Shown piece after piece: positions 17,979-27,472 of a stretch of 64,000 bases of DNA. The stretch covers positions 2,885,270 through 2,949,269 of the forward strand of contig NZ_BDUB01000001.1 in assembly GCF_002218065.1 (NCBI RefSeq), written 5' to 3'. Numbering within the stretch: position 1 is the stretch's first letter; each line of letters opens with the position of its first letter. Origin of the DNA: Nodularia sp. NIES-3585. GTDB taxonomy: Bacteria; Cyanobacteriota; Cyanobacteriia; Cyanobacteriales; Nostocaceae. The position numbers and the translations under genes are program-made. The notes beneath the pieces were generated by a model. That model saw only the letters and a list, made by a program, of their open reading frames with translations. It was not told where the DNA came from and searched no databases.

Positions 17979-18136
17979 TTTGGGTCTTTGGAAATAGATA
18001 GATACTTGATAAATAGATTAACCAAATTAAATATTGTTTGTAGTAGATATTATCTTAATTTGCTACTAGAAATAATATTATTAATTGCTGTTTATCTATT
18101 TATGCGGAAGTATTTATTTAATCCCAAAGACCCAAA
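17979..18136 (+). promoter_or_regulatory. Nested long-range stem-loop between pecA and pecC
   Basis: The outer arms TTTGGGTCTTTGG (17979-17991) and CCAAAGACCCAAA (18124-18136) are perfect complements. The inner arms ATAAATAGAT (18009-18018) and ATCTATTTAT (18094-18103) also pair perfectly. The structure fills the pecA-pecC gap. It probably acts in transcript processing, stability or partial termination, making subunit mRNA exceed linker mRNA. Confidence 0.7.
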
Positions 18137-18177
18137 TTTATTTACAAAGTAAATTTGCAAAGGAATGATTTTTACAC

Positions 18178-19011
18178 ATGAGTAGTTCAGTCACAGAACG
18201 GCTAGCAATTAGAGATTTAATTGGCAAAAAAGTTGAGCTGCGCCAAAACTGGAATCAAGATGATTTAAGACTGGTATTCCGGGCTGCCTACGAACAAGTT
18301 TTTGGGCGGCAAGGAGTCTATGCCAGCCAAAAATTTACTAGTGCCGAAGCTTTGTTACGTAACGGCCAGATTAGTGTGCAGCAATTTGTGGAAATTTTAG
18401 CCAAGTCTGAATTTTACAAGGAATGCTTTTTTTACAAAAACTCCCAAGTGCGTTTCATTGAATTAAACTACAAGCACCTACTGGGACGTGCGCCTTACGA
18501 CCAATCAGAAATTGCTTACCACGTAGATTTGTACGCTTCTCGTGGCTACGATGCCGACATTGAGTCCTACATTTACAGTGCCGAGTACGAAAATAGCTTT
18601 GGTAACTCTGTGGTTCCTTATTACCGGGGTTTTCAGTCAATTGCTGGCATGAAAACTGTAGGTTTCAACCGCATATTTGAGCTTTATCGCGGTGATGGTA
18701 ACAGTGATAACGCTCAGTTGGGTGGTAAAAACTCACGCTTGCGGACTAAAATTGCGATGAATTTGGCTAACTGGATTGCGCCACCTTCGTCAGCAACTAA
18801 CTTCGCATCATCAGCACCGACGTTGATTAGTGCTGCACCACGGGGAGATAGTCGGATGTTCGTGATTGAAACGATCGCTGGCGGAAGCAATACAAAAGTG
18901 TCAGTCCGTCGTAGTAGACAGGTTTACACTGTACCCTACGAGCGACTCTCAGCTACATACCAAGATATTCACAAGCGCGGCGGTAAGATTACCAAAATTT
19001 CGCCTGTCTAG
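18178..19011 (+). CDS. pecC: Phycoerythrocyanin-associated rod linker
   Basis: A 277-residue rod linker. The PBS-linker domain covers about residues 20-185 ([62 protein letters not shown]). A C-terminal CpcD-like domain covers about residues 222-277 ([30 protein letters not shown]). It holds the distal phycoerythrocyanin hexamer on the rod and tunes its energy transfer. The start ATG follows AAAGGAATG. It is paralogous to cpcC downstream with the same domain order. Confidence 0.94.
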   Translation: MSSSVTERLAIRDLIGKKVELRQNWNQDDLRLVFRAAYEQVFGRQGVYASQKFTSAEALLRNGQISVQQFVEILAKSEFYKECFFYKNSQVRFIELNYKHLLGRAPYDQSEIAYHVDLYASRGYDADIESYIYSAEYENSFGNSVVPYYRGFQSIAGMKTVGFNRIFELYRGDGNSDNAQLGGKNSRLRTKIAMNLANWIAPPSSATNFASSAPTLISAAPRGDSRMFVIETIAGGSNTKVSVRRSRQVYTVPYERLSATYQDIHKRGGKITKISPV

Positions 19012-19154
19012 ATGAAGCAGGGGAGCAGGGGAAAAGAAGCAGAGGGGCAGGGTGCAGGGTGCAGGGGGGCAGAAATTTCTCCATCACCACTACCCAGTCC
19101 CTGTTCCTGACTCCCGACTCCTCATTCCTGACTCCCTATTCCCCATACTTTCCC
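19012..19154 (+). repeat. G-rich/C-rich filler repeat before pecE
   Basis: Short iterations of GCAGGGG/GGGTGCA type are followed by CTCCCGACTCCTCATTCCTGACTCC-like pyrimidine-rich repeats. The two halves can pair roughly with each other. Such low-complexity blocks are common in Nostoc spacers. It extends the pecE frame upstream, but the family's N-terminus begins at the ATG at 19155. Confidence 0.6.
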
Positions 19155-19928
19155 ATGACTGTTGTTAATTCTGCCGAAGCAATTCTTTCTCCAGAAGCGG
19201 CGATCGCGGCTTTGTCTGGCGACGATAACCAAATTCGTTATTATGCTGCTTGGTGGCTAGGGAAGCATCAGGTGCAGGCAGGTTGTGCGGCGCTATGTGA
19301 TGCCCTTTTTGATGAAAGATATCGTATCCCATCAGGAGGATATCCCTTACGTCGTCAAGCTGCACGGGCGTTAGGACAACTGAAAAACTCCCAAGCAGTG
19401 CCAGCTTTAATTGCCGCCTTGTCCTGTGATGCGGATCTGCGCTTGCGGGAAGCGGCGATCGCAGCTTTAGCCACTATTGGCGATCAAAGAGCAGTGACTC
19501 CTTTATTGCATCTTTTGCAATCTAGTCACGAGCAACCCTATGAAGCTTTAATTGAAGCACTCGCCACTTTACAAGTTTGGTCAGCTCGTCCTCAAGTTGA
19601 ATTGTTTGTCAATCATTCTTCTGAGCGAGTACAATGTGCTGCTGCTCGATATATGTATCTTTTAACTCAGGAACCTCAGTATATTGAACGCATTGTCAAA
19701 AATCTCAACCATGACAATATGTATTTACGTTGGGCTGCTGTGTTTGATTTGGGCGCGGTTGGCCATGAGCAAGCTGTACAAGCAATTTTAACTGCTCAGG
19801 TTCCTAACAGTTTAAAACTATTAAATTTGAAGCGGATTTTAGAGGCGCTTTTAAATACTTATCCTTCCCCAAAGGAAACATCAAAGTTAGTTTTTCAAGC
19901 AATTGATGATTTGTTAATTCAGCTTTGA
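19155..19928 (+). CDS. pecE: Phycoerythrocyanobilin lyase/isomerase subunit PecE
   Basis: A 257-residue HEAT-like repeat protein of the CpcE/PecE lyase family. With PecF it attaches phycocyanobilin to Cys84 of PecA and isomerises it to phycoviolobilin. The conserved start region IRYYAAWWLGKHQ and the block YPLRRQAARALGQL match CpcE in this window (LRYYAAWWLGKFR, YPLRRNAARALGKL). Several HEAT units follow (VPALIAALSCDADLRLREAA). The ATG at 19155 is chosen because the open frame before it translates low-complexity repeat. It follows pecC in the same direction. Confidence 0.93.
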   Translation: MTVVNSAEAILSPEAAIAALSGDDNQIRYYAAWWLGKHQVQAGCAALCDALFDERYRIPSGGYPLRRQAARALGQLKNSQAVPALIAALSCDADLRLREAAIAALATIGDQRAVTPLLHLLQSSHEQPYEALIEALATLQVWSARPQVELFVNHSSERVQCAAARYMYLLTQEPQYIERIVKNLNHDNMYLRWAAVFDLGAVGHEQAVQAILTAQVPNSLKLLNLKRILEALLNTYPSPKETSKLVFQAIDDLLIQL

Positions 19929-20279
19929 AATGTAAATTTTTGGATCAATTTCCTATATTTTGCCCAAATTGGGATGTTGTCAGCTTTGGCGGGTGGTTTT
20001 TACCGTTAAACTGTGGCGCATCTAAATCAGATAATTTGGAGGCTAAAACCTTTCCATAGCCTAAAGCTACGGTGTACACACAAGTGATCTGATCCCCCTA
20101 AATCCCCCTTCTCAAGGGGGACTTTAAGAAAATTTCCCCCCTTCTCAAGGGGGGATCAAAACCTGATGAGGCAACTTGATAAGACTTGTGTGTACACGAT
20201 AGATAGCCTAGAGTCGCTTCAAAAACTAGGTGCATGACAGCTGATTACTCAATCCCTTTGTTTATATCGATACAAGCCG
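19929..20279. other. Spacer between pecE and pecF
   Basis: A 351-base gap, unusually long for subunits of one enzyme. It is occupied largely by a palindromic element at 20072-20197. No gene was seen. pecF lacks a clear ribosome site. Confidence 0.6.
20072..20197. mobile_element. MITE-like palindromic element between pecE and pecF
   Basis: Perfect 14-base terminal inverted repeats GTGTACACACAAGT (20072-20085) and ACTTGTGTGTACAC (20184-20197) enclose a hairpin-forming core. The core has two versions of CCCCCTTCTCAAGGGGG-type sequence. The size (126 bases), symmetry and lack of coding capacity fit a non-autonomous miniature element. No clear target duplication is visible. A structural attenuator is an alternative. 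Confidence 0.7.
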
Positions 20280-20918
20280 ATGAATACATTAAACTCTCAT
20301 GATATCGAGGCATTAATTTTAGAACTAAATCATGCTTCAACTCCTCAAGAAGCGATCGCGGCAATTCATGCGCTAGCTGCTAGTGGTACACAAGAAGTGG
20401 TTGCTATCAATGCTTTAATTGCGGCCTTAAGTCATCACCATCCCTCTGTAGGCGCTGCGGCTGTGGCTGTTTTGATCGAATTAGCACCTGCATCGGTACA
20501 ACCGTTAATCACCGCCTTTGATGCTTCTCGCGATCAGGGGTTACAAGCCCGGATTATTCAAGCTTTAGCCCAAATTGGCGACTTGAGAGCTTTTGATTTG
20601 CTCGCTGAAGTTATGGGGACAACGGTAGCTAATCACTGTCAGGGAAATGTCCGCCGCATTGCTACGCGGGGAATAGGAAAAATTGGTAGTAATTCTAGGA
20701 ACACAGAAATGATTCGCTGTATTGAAGAAAAGCTAACTTGGGCTTTACTGACTCCTGAAGACTGGGGATTACGTTATGCATCTGCGGTTTCTCTGCAAGA
20801 AATTGCCACACAACAGGCTCAGGCTGCCTTAGAACAAGCGATCGCTCAAGAAGTAGATCAAGTTGTGCGATCGCGAATTACTCTAGCCCTAGAGGTGTTA
20901 CAAACTGCCGCTACATAG
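20280..20918 (+). CDS. pecF: Phycoerythrocyanobilin lyase/isomerase subunit PecF
   Basis: A 212-residue HEAT-repeat protein, partner of PecE. The NHCQGN motif (about residues 119-124, in VANHCQGNVRRIATRG) is the His-Cys signature associated with the isomerase activity of PecF-type lyases and is absent from the CpcF in this window. The complex produces phycoviolobilin-PecA. Residues 1-100 comprise repeated helical pairs (NALIAALSHHHPSVGAAAVAVL). It is 351 bases from pecE because of an inserted palindromic element. No other frame competes. Confidence 0.94.
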   Translation: MNTLNSHDIEALILELNHASTPQEAIAAIHALAASGTQEVVAINALIAALSHHHPSVGAAAVAVLIELAPASVQPLITAFDASRDQGLQARIIQALAQIGDLRAFDLLAEVMGTTVANHCQGNVRRIATRGIGKIGSNSRNTEMIRCIEEKLTWALLTPEDWGLRYASAVSLQEIATQQAQAALEQAIAQEVDQVVRSRITLALEVLQTAAT

Positions 20919-21671
20919 GCATTGGGCAAGAAGGGATAGAGGGACAAACAGAAATAGGTTGGGCTTTCCTAGACCCTAGTCCTCAATATTGAGATTTGTA
21001 AAGTTTTTTCTGCTTTTTCAATGTGGAAAGATGAATTACAACTACTTTAGCAATATAAATCAACACTAGCGCAACATTTTTTAATAAAAACAGCACTAAC
21101 TGACAATACACACAAAAACTGCAATCTCCTGTATTTCCGAGACTTCTGGAAAAATTAATCAAATATAAAACGCATAAATTTTTCGGTTATATATACGAAA
21201 TGTGAAGTAATGTTACTAAATTTCAGATAGTTTCTCAGTCAAAGTCCTTGTATGTAAAGCATTTGAGCGGTTTCTTATTCGGGCAGCTTATTTATTCATA
21301 ATTTGTAACAAATAAAGGATCTATGGCATTGTATAAACATAAGCTGAAGGGGTTAAATGACAGACAAAAGTCAAACAAGGCAATCCATTTCATAAAGTTT
21401 GCCGATTTCTCATAAATTACCCCAGGTTCTCATAATCGCTCGTTCATCTGGTGACAGGGAATTACGAGACTAACCTGAGAAGCCGTTTGCTCCCCAGTCT
21501 GTTTTTAACCATTCCCAGTAGTCGCTGTCGGTGCTACAGAGACTCTAAACGCCTAAATTGAATCTATAAGACCTGGAGCAATTCAGGCAAGACTCAGTCA
21601 AATAGGAATGGCATTCAAAAAACATTGCCAGTTTAAATCTAGACATCTCACAAATTAGGAGATTAAAGTCC
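20919..21671. other. cpc operon promoter and leader region
   Basis: A 753-base non-coding region between pecF and cpcB. It is expected to carry the strong cpc promoter(s) and a long leader. TAGGAG lies before the cpcB ATG. Small direct or inverted motifs are present (for example GACCTGGAGCAATTCAGG near 21571-21588), but none could be tied to a known regulator. Confidence 0.55.
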
Positions 21672-22193
21672 ATGACATTAGATGTATTCACCAAGGTAGT
21701 TTCTCAAGCTGACTCCAGAGGCGAATTTTTAAGCAACGAGCAACTAGACGCTTTAACCGCAGTTGTTAGAGAAGGCAACAAGCGTTTAGATGTTGTTAAC
21801 CGCATTACCAGCAACCAATCAGCTATTGTGACCAACGCGGCTCGTTCTTTGTTTGAAGAACAACCCCAATTGATCGCTCCTGGTGGTAACGCTTACACAA
21901 ACCGTCGTATGGCTGCTTGTTTGCGCGACATGGAAATCATCTTGCGTTACGTTACCTACGCTATTTTGGCTGGTGATGCTAGTGTTCTAGATGATCGCTG
22001 CTTGAACGGCTTGCGCGAAACCTACCAAGCTCTAGGAACTCCTGGATCTTCTGTAGCTGTAGGCGTTCAAAAAATGAAAGAAGCTGCTGTTGGCATTGCT
22101 AACGATTCTAACGGAATCACCAAGGGCGATTGCAGCCAATTGATGTCTGAAGTAGCTAGCTACTTTGATCGTGCTGCTGCTGCTGTTGCTTAA
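21672..22193 (+). CDS. cpcB: C-phycocyanin beta subunit
   Basis: A 173-residue beta chain of phycocyanin, the main rod pigment of the phycobilisome. The chromophore cysteines are Cys83 ([10 protein letters not shown]) and Cys154 (ITKGDCSQL), numbered with the initiator Met. Asn73 in [10 protein letters not shown] is the gamma-N-methylation site of the family. Codon use is strongly biased (AAC, CGT, GGT), as in highly expressed genes. AGGAG precedes the ATG. It is the first gene of the cpcBACDEFG cluster, 79 bases before cpcA. Confidence 0.97.
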   Translation: MTLDVFTKVVSQADSRGEFLSNEQLDALTAVVREGNKRLDVVNRITSNQSAIVTNAARSLFEEQPQLIAPGGNAYTNRRMAACLRDMEIILRYVTYAILAGDASVLDDRCLNGLRETYQALGTPGSSVAVGVQKMKEAAVGIANDSNGITKGDCSQLMSEVASYFDRAAAAVA

Positions 22194-22272
22194 TATTACT
22201 AACAAAGTCCAATACCTAAGATTTTAGGTAATCAGACCAAAAATTTACGAAATACCAAGGAGATTTTAGAAA

Positions 22273-22764
22273 ATGGTTAAAACACCAATTACCGAAGCGA
22301 TCGCATCTGCTGATACCCAAGGACGTTTCTTAGGTAACACCGAACTGCAAGCAGTTAACGGTCGTTATGTACGTGCTGTTGCTAGCATGGAAGCTGCTCG
22401 TGCTTTGACCTCCAACGCACAACGCTTGATTGACGGTGCAACCCAAGCTGTATACCAAAAATTCCCATACACCACCCAAACACCAGGACCTCAGTACGCT
22501 GCTGACAGCCGTGGTAAGTCCAAGTGCGCTCGTGACGTTGGTCACTACCTACGCATTGTTACCTACAGCTTAGTTGCTGGTGGTACAGGTCCTTTGGATG
22601 AGTTCTTGATTGCTGGTTTGTCTGAAATCAACAGCTCCTTTGACTTGTCTCCTAGCTGGTACGTTGAAGCTATCAAATACATGAAAGCTAATCATGGTTT
22701 GACTGGACAAGCTGCAAACGAAGCTGACACCTACTTTAACTACGCTATCAACGCTCTTAGCTAA
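22273..22764 (+). CDS. cpcA: C-phycocyanin alpha subunit
   Basis: A 163-residue alpha chain that pairs with CpcB to form (alphabeta) monomers, trimers and hexamers of the rods. Phycocyanobilin attaches to Cys85 ([13 protein letters not shown]; Cys84 without the initiator Met), with the lyase CpcE/CpcF encoded downstream. The sequence starts with the family hallmark [20 protein letters not shown]. An AAGGAGA ribosome site lies upstream. A stable long-range hairpin after the stop separates it from the linker genes, consistent with abundant short cpcBA mRNA known in cyanobacteria. Confidence 0.97.
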   Translation: MVKTPITEAIASADTQGRFLGNTELQAVNGRYVRAVASMEAARALTSNAQRLIDGATQAVYQKFPYTTQTPGPQYAADSRGKSKCARDVGHYLRIVTYSLVAGGTGPLDEFLIAGLSEINSSFDLSPSWYVEAIKYMKANHGLTGQAANEADTYFNYAINALS

Positions 22765-22773
22765 ATAGTATCT

Positions 22774-22896
22774 TGCCCGGAGCAGGATGCAAGTGTTGGA
22801 TGGAGTTAATGAACCTTTTGGGGTTCACCAGTCGCTCGTTTTGTCAAACAAAAAGACCGCTCTGGCTCATCTAGCAGTTGAATCTCGCTCCGGGCA
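22774..22896 (+). promoter_or_regulatory. Long-range stem-loop between cpcA and cpcC
   Basis: The arms TGCCCGGAGC (22774-22783) and GCTCCGGGCA (22887-22896) are perfect complements around a 103-base loop with smaller hairpins (for example GAACCTTTTGGGGTTC). It sits at the same operon position as the stem between pecA and pecC. A role as partial terminator or processing signal setting the subunit-to-linker ratio is inferred. Confidence 0.72.
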
Positions 22897-22992
22897 GACT
22901 TTTATTTAGTAGAGAAATAAAAAAAATAACAGCTTTAGAAAAGTCAGCAATCGGCACAAATAGCCGAAATGCACATAAATAGGTGAAGAAAA

Positions 22993-23853
22993 ATGGCAAT
23001 TACAGCAGCAGCATCTAGGCTCGGAACAGAGCCTTTCAGCGATGCACGTCGAGTTGAACTGCGCCCCAACGCCAGTAAAGATGAAGCAGAGCTTGTAATC
23101 CGGGCTGCTTATCGGCAAGTTTTGGGTAACGACTATTTGATGGCATCGGAACGTCTAGTCAGCGCCGAATCACTCCTGCGGGATGGCAATTTGTCGGTGC
23201 GGGAGTTTGTCCGGAGCATTGCGAAATCAGAACTCTACAAAAAGAAGTTTTTTTATAACAGTTTCCAAACTCGGTTGATTGAACTCAACTACAAGCATCT
23301 TTTGGGTCGCGCTCCCTATGATGAATCGGAAGTTGTGTACCACTTAGATTTGTACGAGAACAAAGGGTACGACACGGAAATTGATTCCTATATTGATTCT
23401 CCAGAGTACCAAAATAACTTCGGCGAAAGTATTGTTCCCTATTATCGTGGTTTTGATACTCAACCAGGACAAAAAACCGTCGGCTTTACCCGGATGTTCC
23501 GGTTATACCGGGGTTATGCCAATAGCGATCGCACCCAGGTAGAAGGTACTAAATCCCGTTTAGCGCAGGATTTAGCAAGTAATAAATCTTCTTCCATTGT
23601 GGGACCATCAGGAAGCAACGATAACTGGAATTACCGAGCTTCAGCAGATGTCGCGCCCAAGAAGAATTTAGGAAATGCTGTAGGTGTAGGCGATCGCGTA
23701 TACCGCATTGAAGTTACAGCAATCCGTGGTTCAGGCTATCCCAGTACCAGACGCAGTAGCACAGCATTTATCGTACCTTACGAGCGACTCTCTGACAAGA
23801 TCCAGCAAATTCACAAGCAGGGTGGGAAAATCGTCAGCATCACGTCAGCTTAA
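22993..23853 (+). CDS. cpcC: Phycocyanin-associated rod linker
   Basis: A 286-residue rod linker joining phycocyanin hexamers. The PBS-linker domain spans about residues 20-185 ([61 protein letters not shown]). The CpcD-like domain spans about 230-286 ([31 protein letters not shown]). A Ser/Asn-rich hinge separates the two. Sequence blocks match pecC closely, indicating duplication of an ancestral linker. AGGTGAAG precedes the start. Confidence 0.95.
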
Positions 23854-23890
23854 GGTAACGTTACTCAAAAAATACAGGAGATAAGAAGTA

Positions 23891-24136
23891 ATGTTCGGTC
23901 AAACCACACTTGGGGCTGGTAGCGTTTCTTCATCTGCAAGCCGAGTCTTTCGTTATGAAGTCGTAGGCTTGCGCCAAAACGCAGAAACTGACAAAAATCA
24001 ATTCGATATTCGTCGCAGTGGCAGTGTGTTTATTACAGTGCCATACAGTCGGATGAACGAAGAAATGCAACGCATTAACCGCTTAGGTGGCAGAATCATC
24101 AATATTTCACCATTGAGCGCTGAAGAAGAAAACTAA
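23891..24136 (+). CDS. cpcD: Small rod-capping linker
   Basis: An 81-residue protein that is one CpcD domain (FRYEVVGLRQ, VPYSRMNEEMQRINRLGGRIINI). It caps the distal end of the phycocyanin rod and limits rod length. It sits 37 bases after cpcC with an AGGAGATAAG ribosome site, and only 10 bases before cpcE. Length and sequence are typical. Confidence 0.95.
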   Translation: MFGQTTLGAGSVSSSASRVFRYEVVGLRQNAETDKNQFDIRRSGSVFITVPYSRMNEEMQRINRLGGRIINISPLSAEEEN

Positions 24137-24146
24137 TTTCCACCGC

Positions 24147-24977
24147 ATGAAAGAACCCAGTGCGTCAGAATATTCAGCAGAAAACGCGCCCCAGTTGACA
24201 CCAGAGTTAGCACTCGCCAACCTGCAATCATCAGATTTAAGTCTCCGCTATTACGCAGCTTGGTGGCTGGGAAAATTCCGAGTTAGCCACCCAGATGTTG
24301 TAGATGCCTTAATTGCAGCGTTAGAAGATGAAGCCGACAGAACAGAAATGGGAGGTTATCCACTGCGGCGCAATGCTGCCAGAGCATTGGGGAAATTAGG
24401 TAATGCCAAAGCTATACGAGGCTTAATTAAGAGCTTGGAATGCCATGATTTTTATGTGCGCGAAGCAGCAGCCCAATCTTTGCAAAAGTTGCGGGATAAA
24501 ACTGCCGCACCAGCACTCATGAAAATGCTAGATGGGGGTGTTGCCCAGGCCGTGCAAGTAATGGGTCGCCCTCATCTCACCCAGCCCTATGAAGCGGTAA
24601 TAGAAGCCTTGGGAGCTATTGGTGCAACTGAGGCTATTTGTTTAATTTCACCGTTTTTAGAGCATGAAATCCCAGCAGTGCAGTGTGCTGCCGCTAGAGC
24701 AATGTACCAACTAACACAAGACCCCGCCTATGGGGATAGATTAGTGAAAACGTTGTCCAGTGGGGATTTGAAATTGCGCCGCTTGGTTTTAGCGGATTTG
24801 GGTGCAATTGGATACATGGCAGCAGCAGAGGCGATCGCGATCGCTAAGGTAGAGAATAGCTTTAAACTCATCGCCCTCAAAGGACTACTAGAGCATCAAC
24901 TCACCCAAGAGTTAGATGTTTTGTCTGTTTCTGACAATGCTATCCAGGTGATGAATTTGATGGATTCACTTTTATAG
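24147..24977 (+). CDS. cpcE: Phycocyanin alpha-subunit phycocyanobilin lyase CpcE
   Basis: A 276-residue HEAT-like repeat protein. With CpcF it forms the lyase that attaches phycocyanobilin to the alpha cysteine of CpcA. Conserved blocks are LRYYAAWWLGKFRV (about residues 32-45), YPLRRNAARALGKLGN and QPYEAVIEALGAIG. The ATG is only 10 bases after cpcD, pointing to coupled translation. It is homologous to pecE in the first half of the cluster. The stop is followed by a heptamer-repeat spacer before cpcF. Confidence 0.95.
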   Translation: MKEPSASEYSAENAPQLTPELALANLQSSDLSLRYYAAWWLGKFRVSHPDVVDALIAALEDEADRTEMGGYPLRRNAARALGKLGNAKAIRGLIKSLECHDFYVREAAAQSLQKLRDKTAAPALMKMLDGGVAQAVQVMGRPHLTQPYEAVIEALGAIGATEAICLISPFLEHEIPAVQCAAARAMYQLTQDPAYGDRLVKTLSSGDLKLRRLVLADLGAIGYMAAAEAIAIAKVENSFKLIALKGLLEHQLTQELDVLSVSDNAIQVMNLMDSLL

Positions 24978-25058
24978 TCATTAGTCATTAGTTATTAGTC
25001 ATTAGTTTAATGATGATTAGCCAATGACTATTGATGATTAATTACCGACCGTTTACTA
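24978..25058 (+). repeat. CATTAGT-type heptamer repeat between cpcE and cpcF
   Basis: The spacer consists of tandem and scattered copies of CATTAGT/TATTAGT and their inverse ACTAATG. This is a short tandemly repeated repetitive sequence of the kind found in heterocystous cyanobacteria. A similar block lies at 62715-62790. Confidence 0.75.
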
Positions 25059-25658
25059 ATGACTGATGAATTAATTCGTGCCGTCGCCCAGGCAGATACA
25101 CCAGCCAAAATGGTAACGTCAGTACAAAACTTGGCAGCAGCAAAAGATGTCGCCGCCATTCCCACATTAATCGCGGTGTTTGGTTATAACAACCCAACCG
25201 CAGCAAGCATTGCAGTGGCGGCATTGACGGAAATGGGAGAAATAGCAGTGCCACAATTGCTATCCCAAATAGACGATTATAACTATGGCGCACGGGCTTA
25301 TTCGATTCGTACTTTAGCAGCGATCGCAGACCCCCGTGCTATGGACGTTTTAATCACAGCCGCAGCTACAGACTTTGCTCCCAGTGTCCGCCGCGCTGCT
25401 GCCAAGGGATTGGGAAATTTGCACTGGCATCAACTCAACTCCGCCGACAGGGAAACATCGCTGAAAAAAGCATTGGAAACCCTGCTATTCATTTCTCAAG
25501 ATTCAGAATGGTCAATCCGTTATGCTGCTGTTGTCGGTTTACAAGCCTTGGCGAAAATACCTGATTTGCAGCAACCCATTCGGACAAGACTTGACCAGAT
25601 GTTAGCCACTGATGACGAAAAAGCAATTCGCGCTCGTGTGCAACTGGCTATTTCCTGA
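25059..25658 (+). CDS. cpcF: Phycocyanin alpha-subunit phycocyanobilin lyase CpcF
   Basis: A 199-residue HEAT-repeat partner of CpcE. Paired helices are visible throughout (AIPTLIAVFGYNNPTAASIAVAAL, GARAYSIRTLAAIADPRAMD, VRRAAAKGLGNLHW). Where PecF has NHCQGN this protein has ATDFAPSVRRAAAKG, consistent with a lyase without isomerase activity. The start ATGACTGATGAATTA lies in repeat DNA without a strong ribosome site, so expression may depend on upstream transcription. It is followed 39 bases later by cpcG1. Confidence 0.94.
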   Translation: MTDELIRAVAQADTPAKMVTSVQNLAAAKDVAAIPTLIAVFGYNNPTAASIAVAALTEMGEIAVPQLLSQIDDYNYGARAYSIRTLAAIADPRAMDVLITAAATDFAPSVRRAAAKGLGNLHWHQLNSADRETSLKKALETLLFISQDSEWSIRYAAVVGLQALAKIPDLQQPIRTRLDQMLATDDEKAIRARVQLAIS

Positions 25659-25697
25659 ATCTTGCCTTACATATCATAAAACAAGGAAAAAGTAAAT

Positions 25698-26537
25698 ATG
25701 TCAATACCATTACTGAATTATTCATATACCACGCAAAATCAGCGTGTAGAAGGCTACGAAGTACCCAACGAAGACACGCCCACCATGTATCGGTTAGCGG
25801 CTGCTACCTCAGATACAGATATTGATGCCATCATCTGGGCAGCATATCGGCAAATTTTTAGCGAACATTTAATCATTGAAAGTAATCGCCAGAAATTTCT
25901 CGAATCTCAACTACGCAATCGGGCAATTAACGTCCGCGATTTGATCCGGGGATTGGGCAAATCTGAAGTTTACCGCACACAAGTAGCAGATATCAACTCC
26001 AACTACCGCTTAGTTGATATCACCTTAAAACGGTTTTTGGGGCGCGCCGCATACAACAAAGACGAAGAAATTGCTTGGTCGATTGTCATTGGTACTAAAG
26101 GATTACACGGTTTCATCGATACCTTGTTAGATAGTGAAGAATATCTGCAAAACTTTGGTGATGACATCGTACCTTTCCAACGTCGTCGCTACAAAGACAG
26201 ACCCTTTAACTTAGTGAATCCTCGCTACGGTTCATACTGGCGCGATCGCATGATGTTGGAATCTATAGGTGGTCGCTCCTTCTATAGCGCCCGCACAAGC
26301 GGATATTTAAGCAAAGAAGATATTCGTCGAGTTATTCCTGCCAATTTCATGAGCATGGCCGGGCAAATTCTCACCCCTGAACGTAACTACCAACGAACAG
26401 TAGCTACAGTCACCTCACAAATCAAAGATATCAAGATTCCCGACAACTCCCGCGAAATTGGGACTGAGCAACCAACCATGAAACCTGTAGCTGTTTCCCT
26501 ACCTTATCGTTACATCCCAGGCAATCCCACAAATTAA
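25698..26537 (+). CDS. cpcG1: Rod-core linker CpcG, copy 1
   Basis: A 279-residue rod-core linker that joins the proximal phycocyanin hexamer to the allophycocyanin core. The N-terminal MSIPLLNYSYTTQNQRVEGYEVPNEDTP-type segment (split by me for length) is the CpcG hallmark. The PBS-linker domain follows ([75 protein letters not shown]). The C-terminal extension of about 100 residues differs between the three copies and may select core sites. AAGGAAAAAG precedes the ATG. Confidence 0.94.
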   Translation: MSIPLLNYSYTTQNQRVEGYEVPNEDTPTMYRLAAATSDTDIDAIIWAAYRQIFSEHLIIESNRQKFLESQLRNRAINVRDLIRGLGKSEVYRTQVADINSNYRLVDITLKRFLGRAAYNKDEEIAWSIVIGTKGLHGFIDTLLDSEEYLQNFGDDIVPFQRRRYKDRPFNLVNPRYGSYWRDRMMLESIGGRSFYSARTSGYLSKEDIRRVIPANFMSMAGQILTPERNYQRTVATVTSQIKDIKIPDNSREIGTEQPTMKPVAVSLPYRYIPGNPTN

Positions 26538-26588
26538 GAGTCAGACTCAAACAACTGATAACTGATAACTGAAACACTGGCAACTAAA

Positions 26589-27332
26589 ATGACAATCCCT
26601 TTACTAGAATACAAACCCAGTTCCCAAAATCAGCGCGTAGCTGGTTACGAAGTTCCTAACGAAGATACACCCCGGATTTACCGCATCGAAGACTGTGCTT
26701 TTGATAGTGAAGTCCAAGAATTAATTTGGGCAGCCTATCGGCAAATCTTTAGCGAACATGAAATCCTCAAATTTTATCGCCAGACCAACTTAGAATCTCA
26801 GGTCAAAAATCGAGCCATTACTGTGCGCGACTTCATCCGAGGTTTAGCTAAATCCGAAGCCTTCCGGAATTTGGTAGTCCAGACCAACTCCAACTATCGG
26901 CTGGTAGAAATTGCTCTCAAACGGATTTTAGGTCGTGCGTCTTACAACAAAGACGAAGAAATTGCTTGGTCAATCAAAATAGCGACCCTTGGCTGGAATG
27001 GTTTTGTTGACGCTTTAATCAACTCTCAAGAGTATCAAAGCAACTTTGGCGACAACATAGTTCCCTACCAACGGCGACGCTACAAAGGTAGACCCTTTAA
27101 TTTAGTTACACCCCGCTACGGTAACTACTGGCGCGACAAGTTGGAAGATGCGCGCTATAAAGCAGGTGATATCAAGAACTTCATGGAATTAGCCAATTCC
27201 ATCGAAATCAAGACCCTGAAATTTACACCAGTTAACCTAGCCAGCGTTGAAATTCCCGACATGGCCAGGGATATCAACCCCCAAGGTATTCCGGTTTCCA
27301 TCAATTCCAGCGCCAATTTCCCCGTGCGCTAA
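26589..27332 (+). CDS. cpcG2: Rod-core linker CpcG, copy 2
   Basis: A 247-residue paralogue of cpcG1, the shortest of the three. It keeps the N-terminal PSSQNQRVAGYEVPNEDTPR motif and the linker domain ([67 protein letters not shown]). The tail is shorter, ending near ARDINPQGIPVSINSS. The 51-base gap from cpcG1 contains a CTGATAACTGATAACTG repeat. It has the same role as copy 1, possibly at a different core position. Assignment as G2 is by order. Confidence 0.92.
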   Translation: MTIPLLEYKPSSQNQRVAGYEVPNEDTPRIYRIEDCAFDSEVQELIWAAYRQIFSEHEILKFYRQTNLESQVKNRAITVRDFIRGLAKSEAFRNLVVQTNSNYRLVEIALKRILGRASYNKDEEIAWSIKIATLGWNGFVDALINSQEYQSNFGDNIVPYQRRRYKGRPFNLVTPRYGNYWRDKLEDARYKAGDIKNFMELANSIEIKTLKFTPVNLASVEIPDMARDINPQGIPVSINSSANFPVR

Positions 27333-27472
27333 ATTACTTCGGAATCAGCTCTACCTATCAACATAATGGGGGAGAATGAGTAAAGCATCAGTGAGGGTTT
27401 GAGGATTCAAACCTCCTTGAGTTTTCCGAGTCAGCTTTTTGTTCACATTGTTAATAAAAGGAAGAACGCAGT

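Noticed and set aside
19059-19154. N-terminal extension of PecE starting at 19059
   Set aside because: It translates low-complexity repeat DNA. The family's conserved N-terminus starts at ATG 19155.
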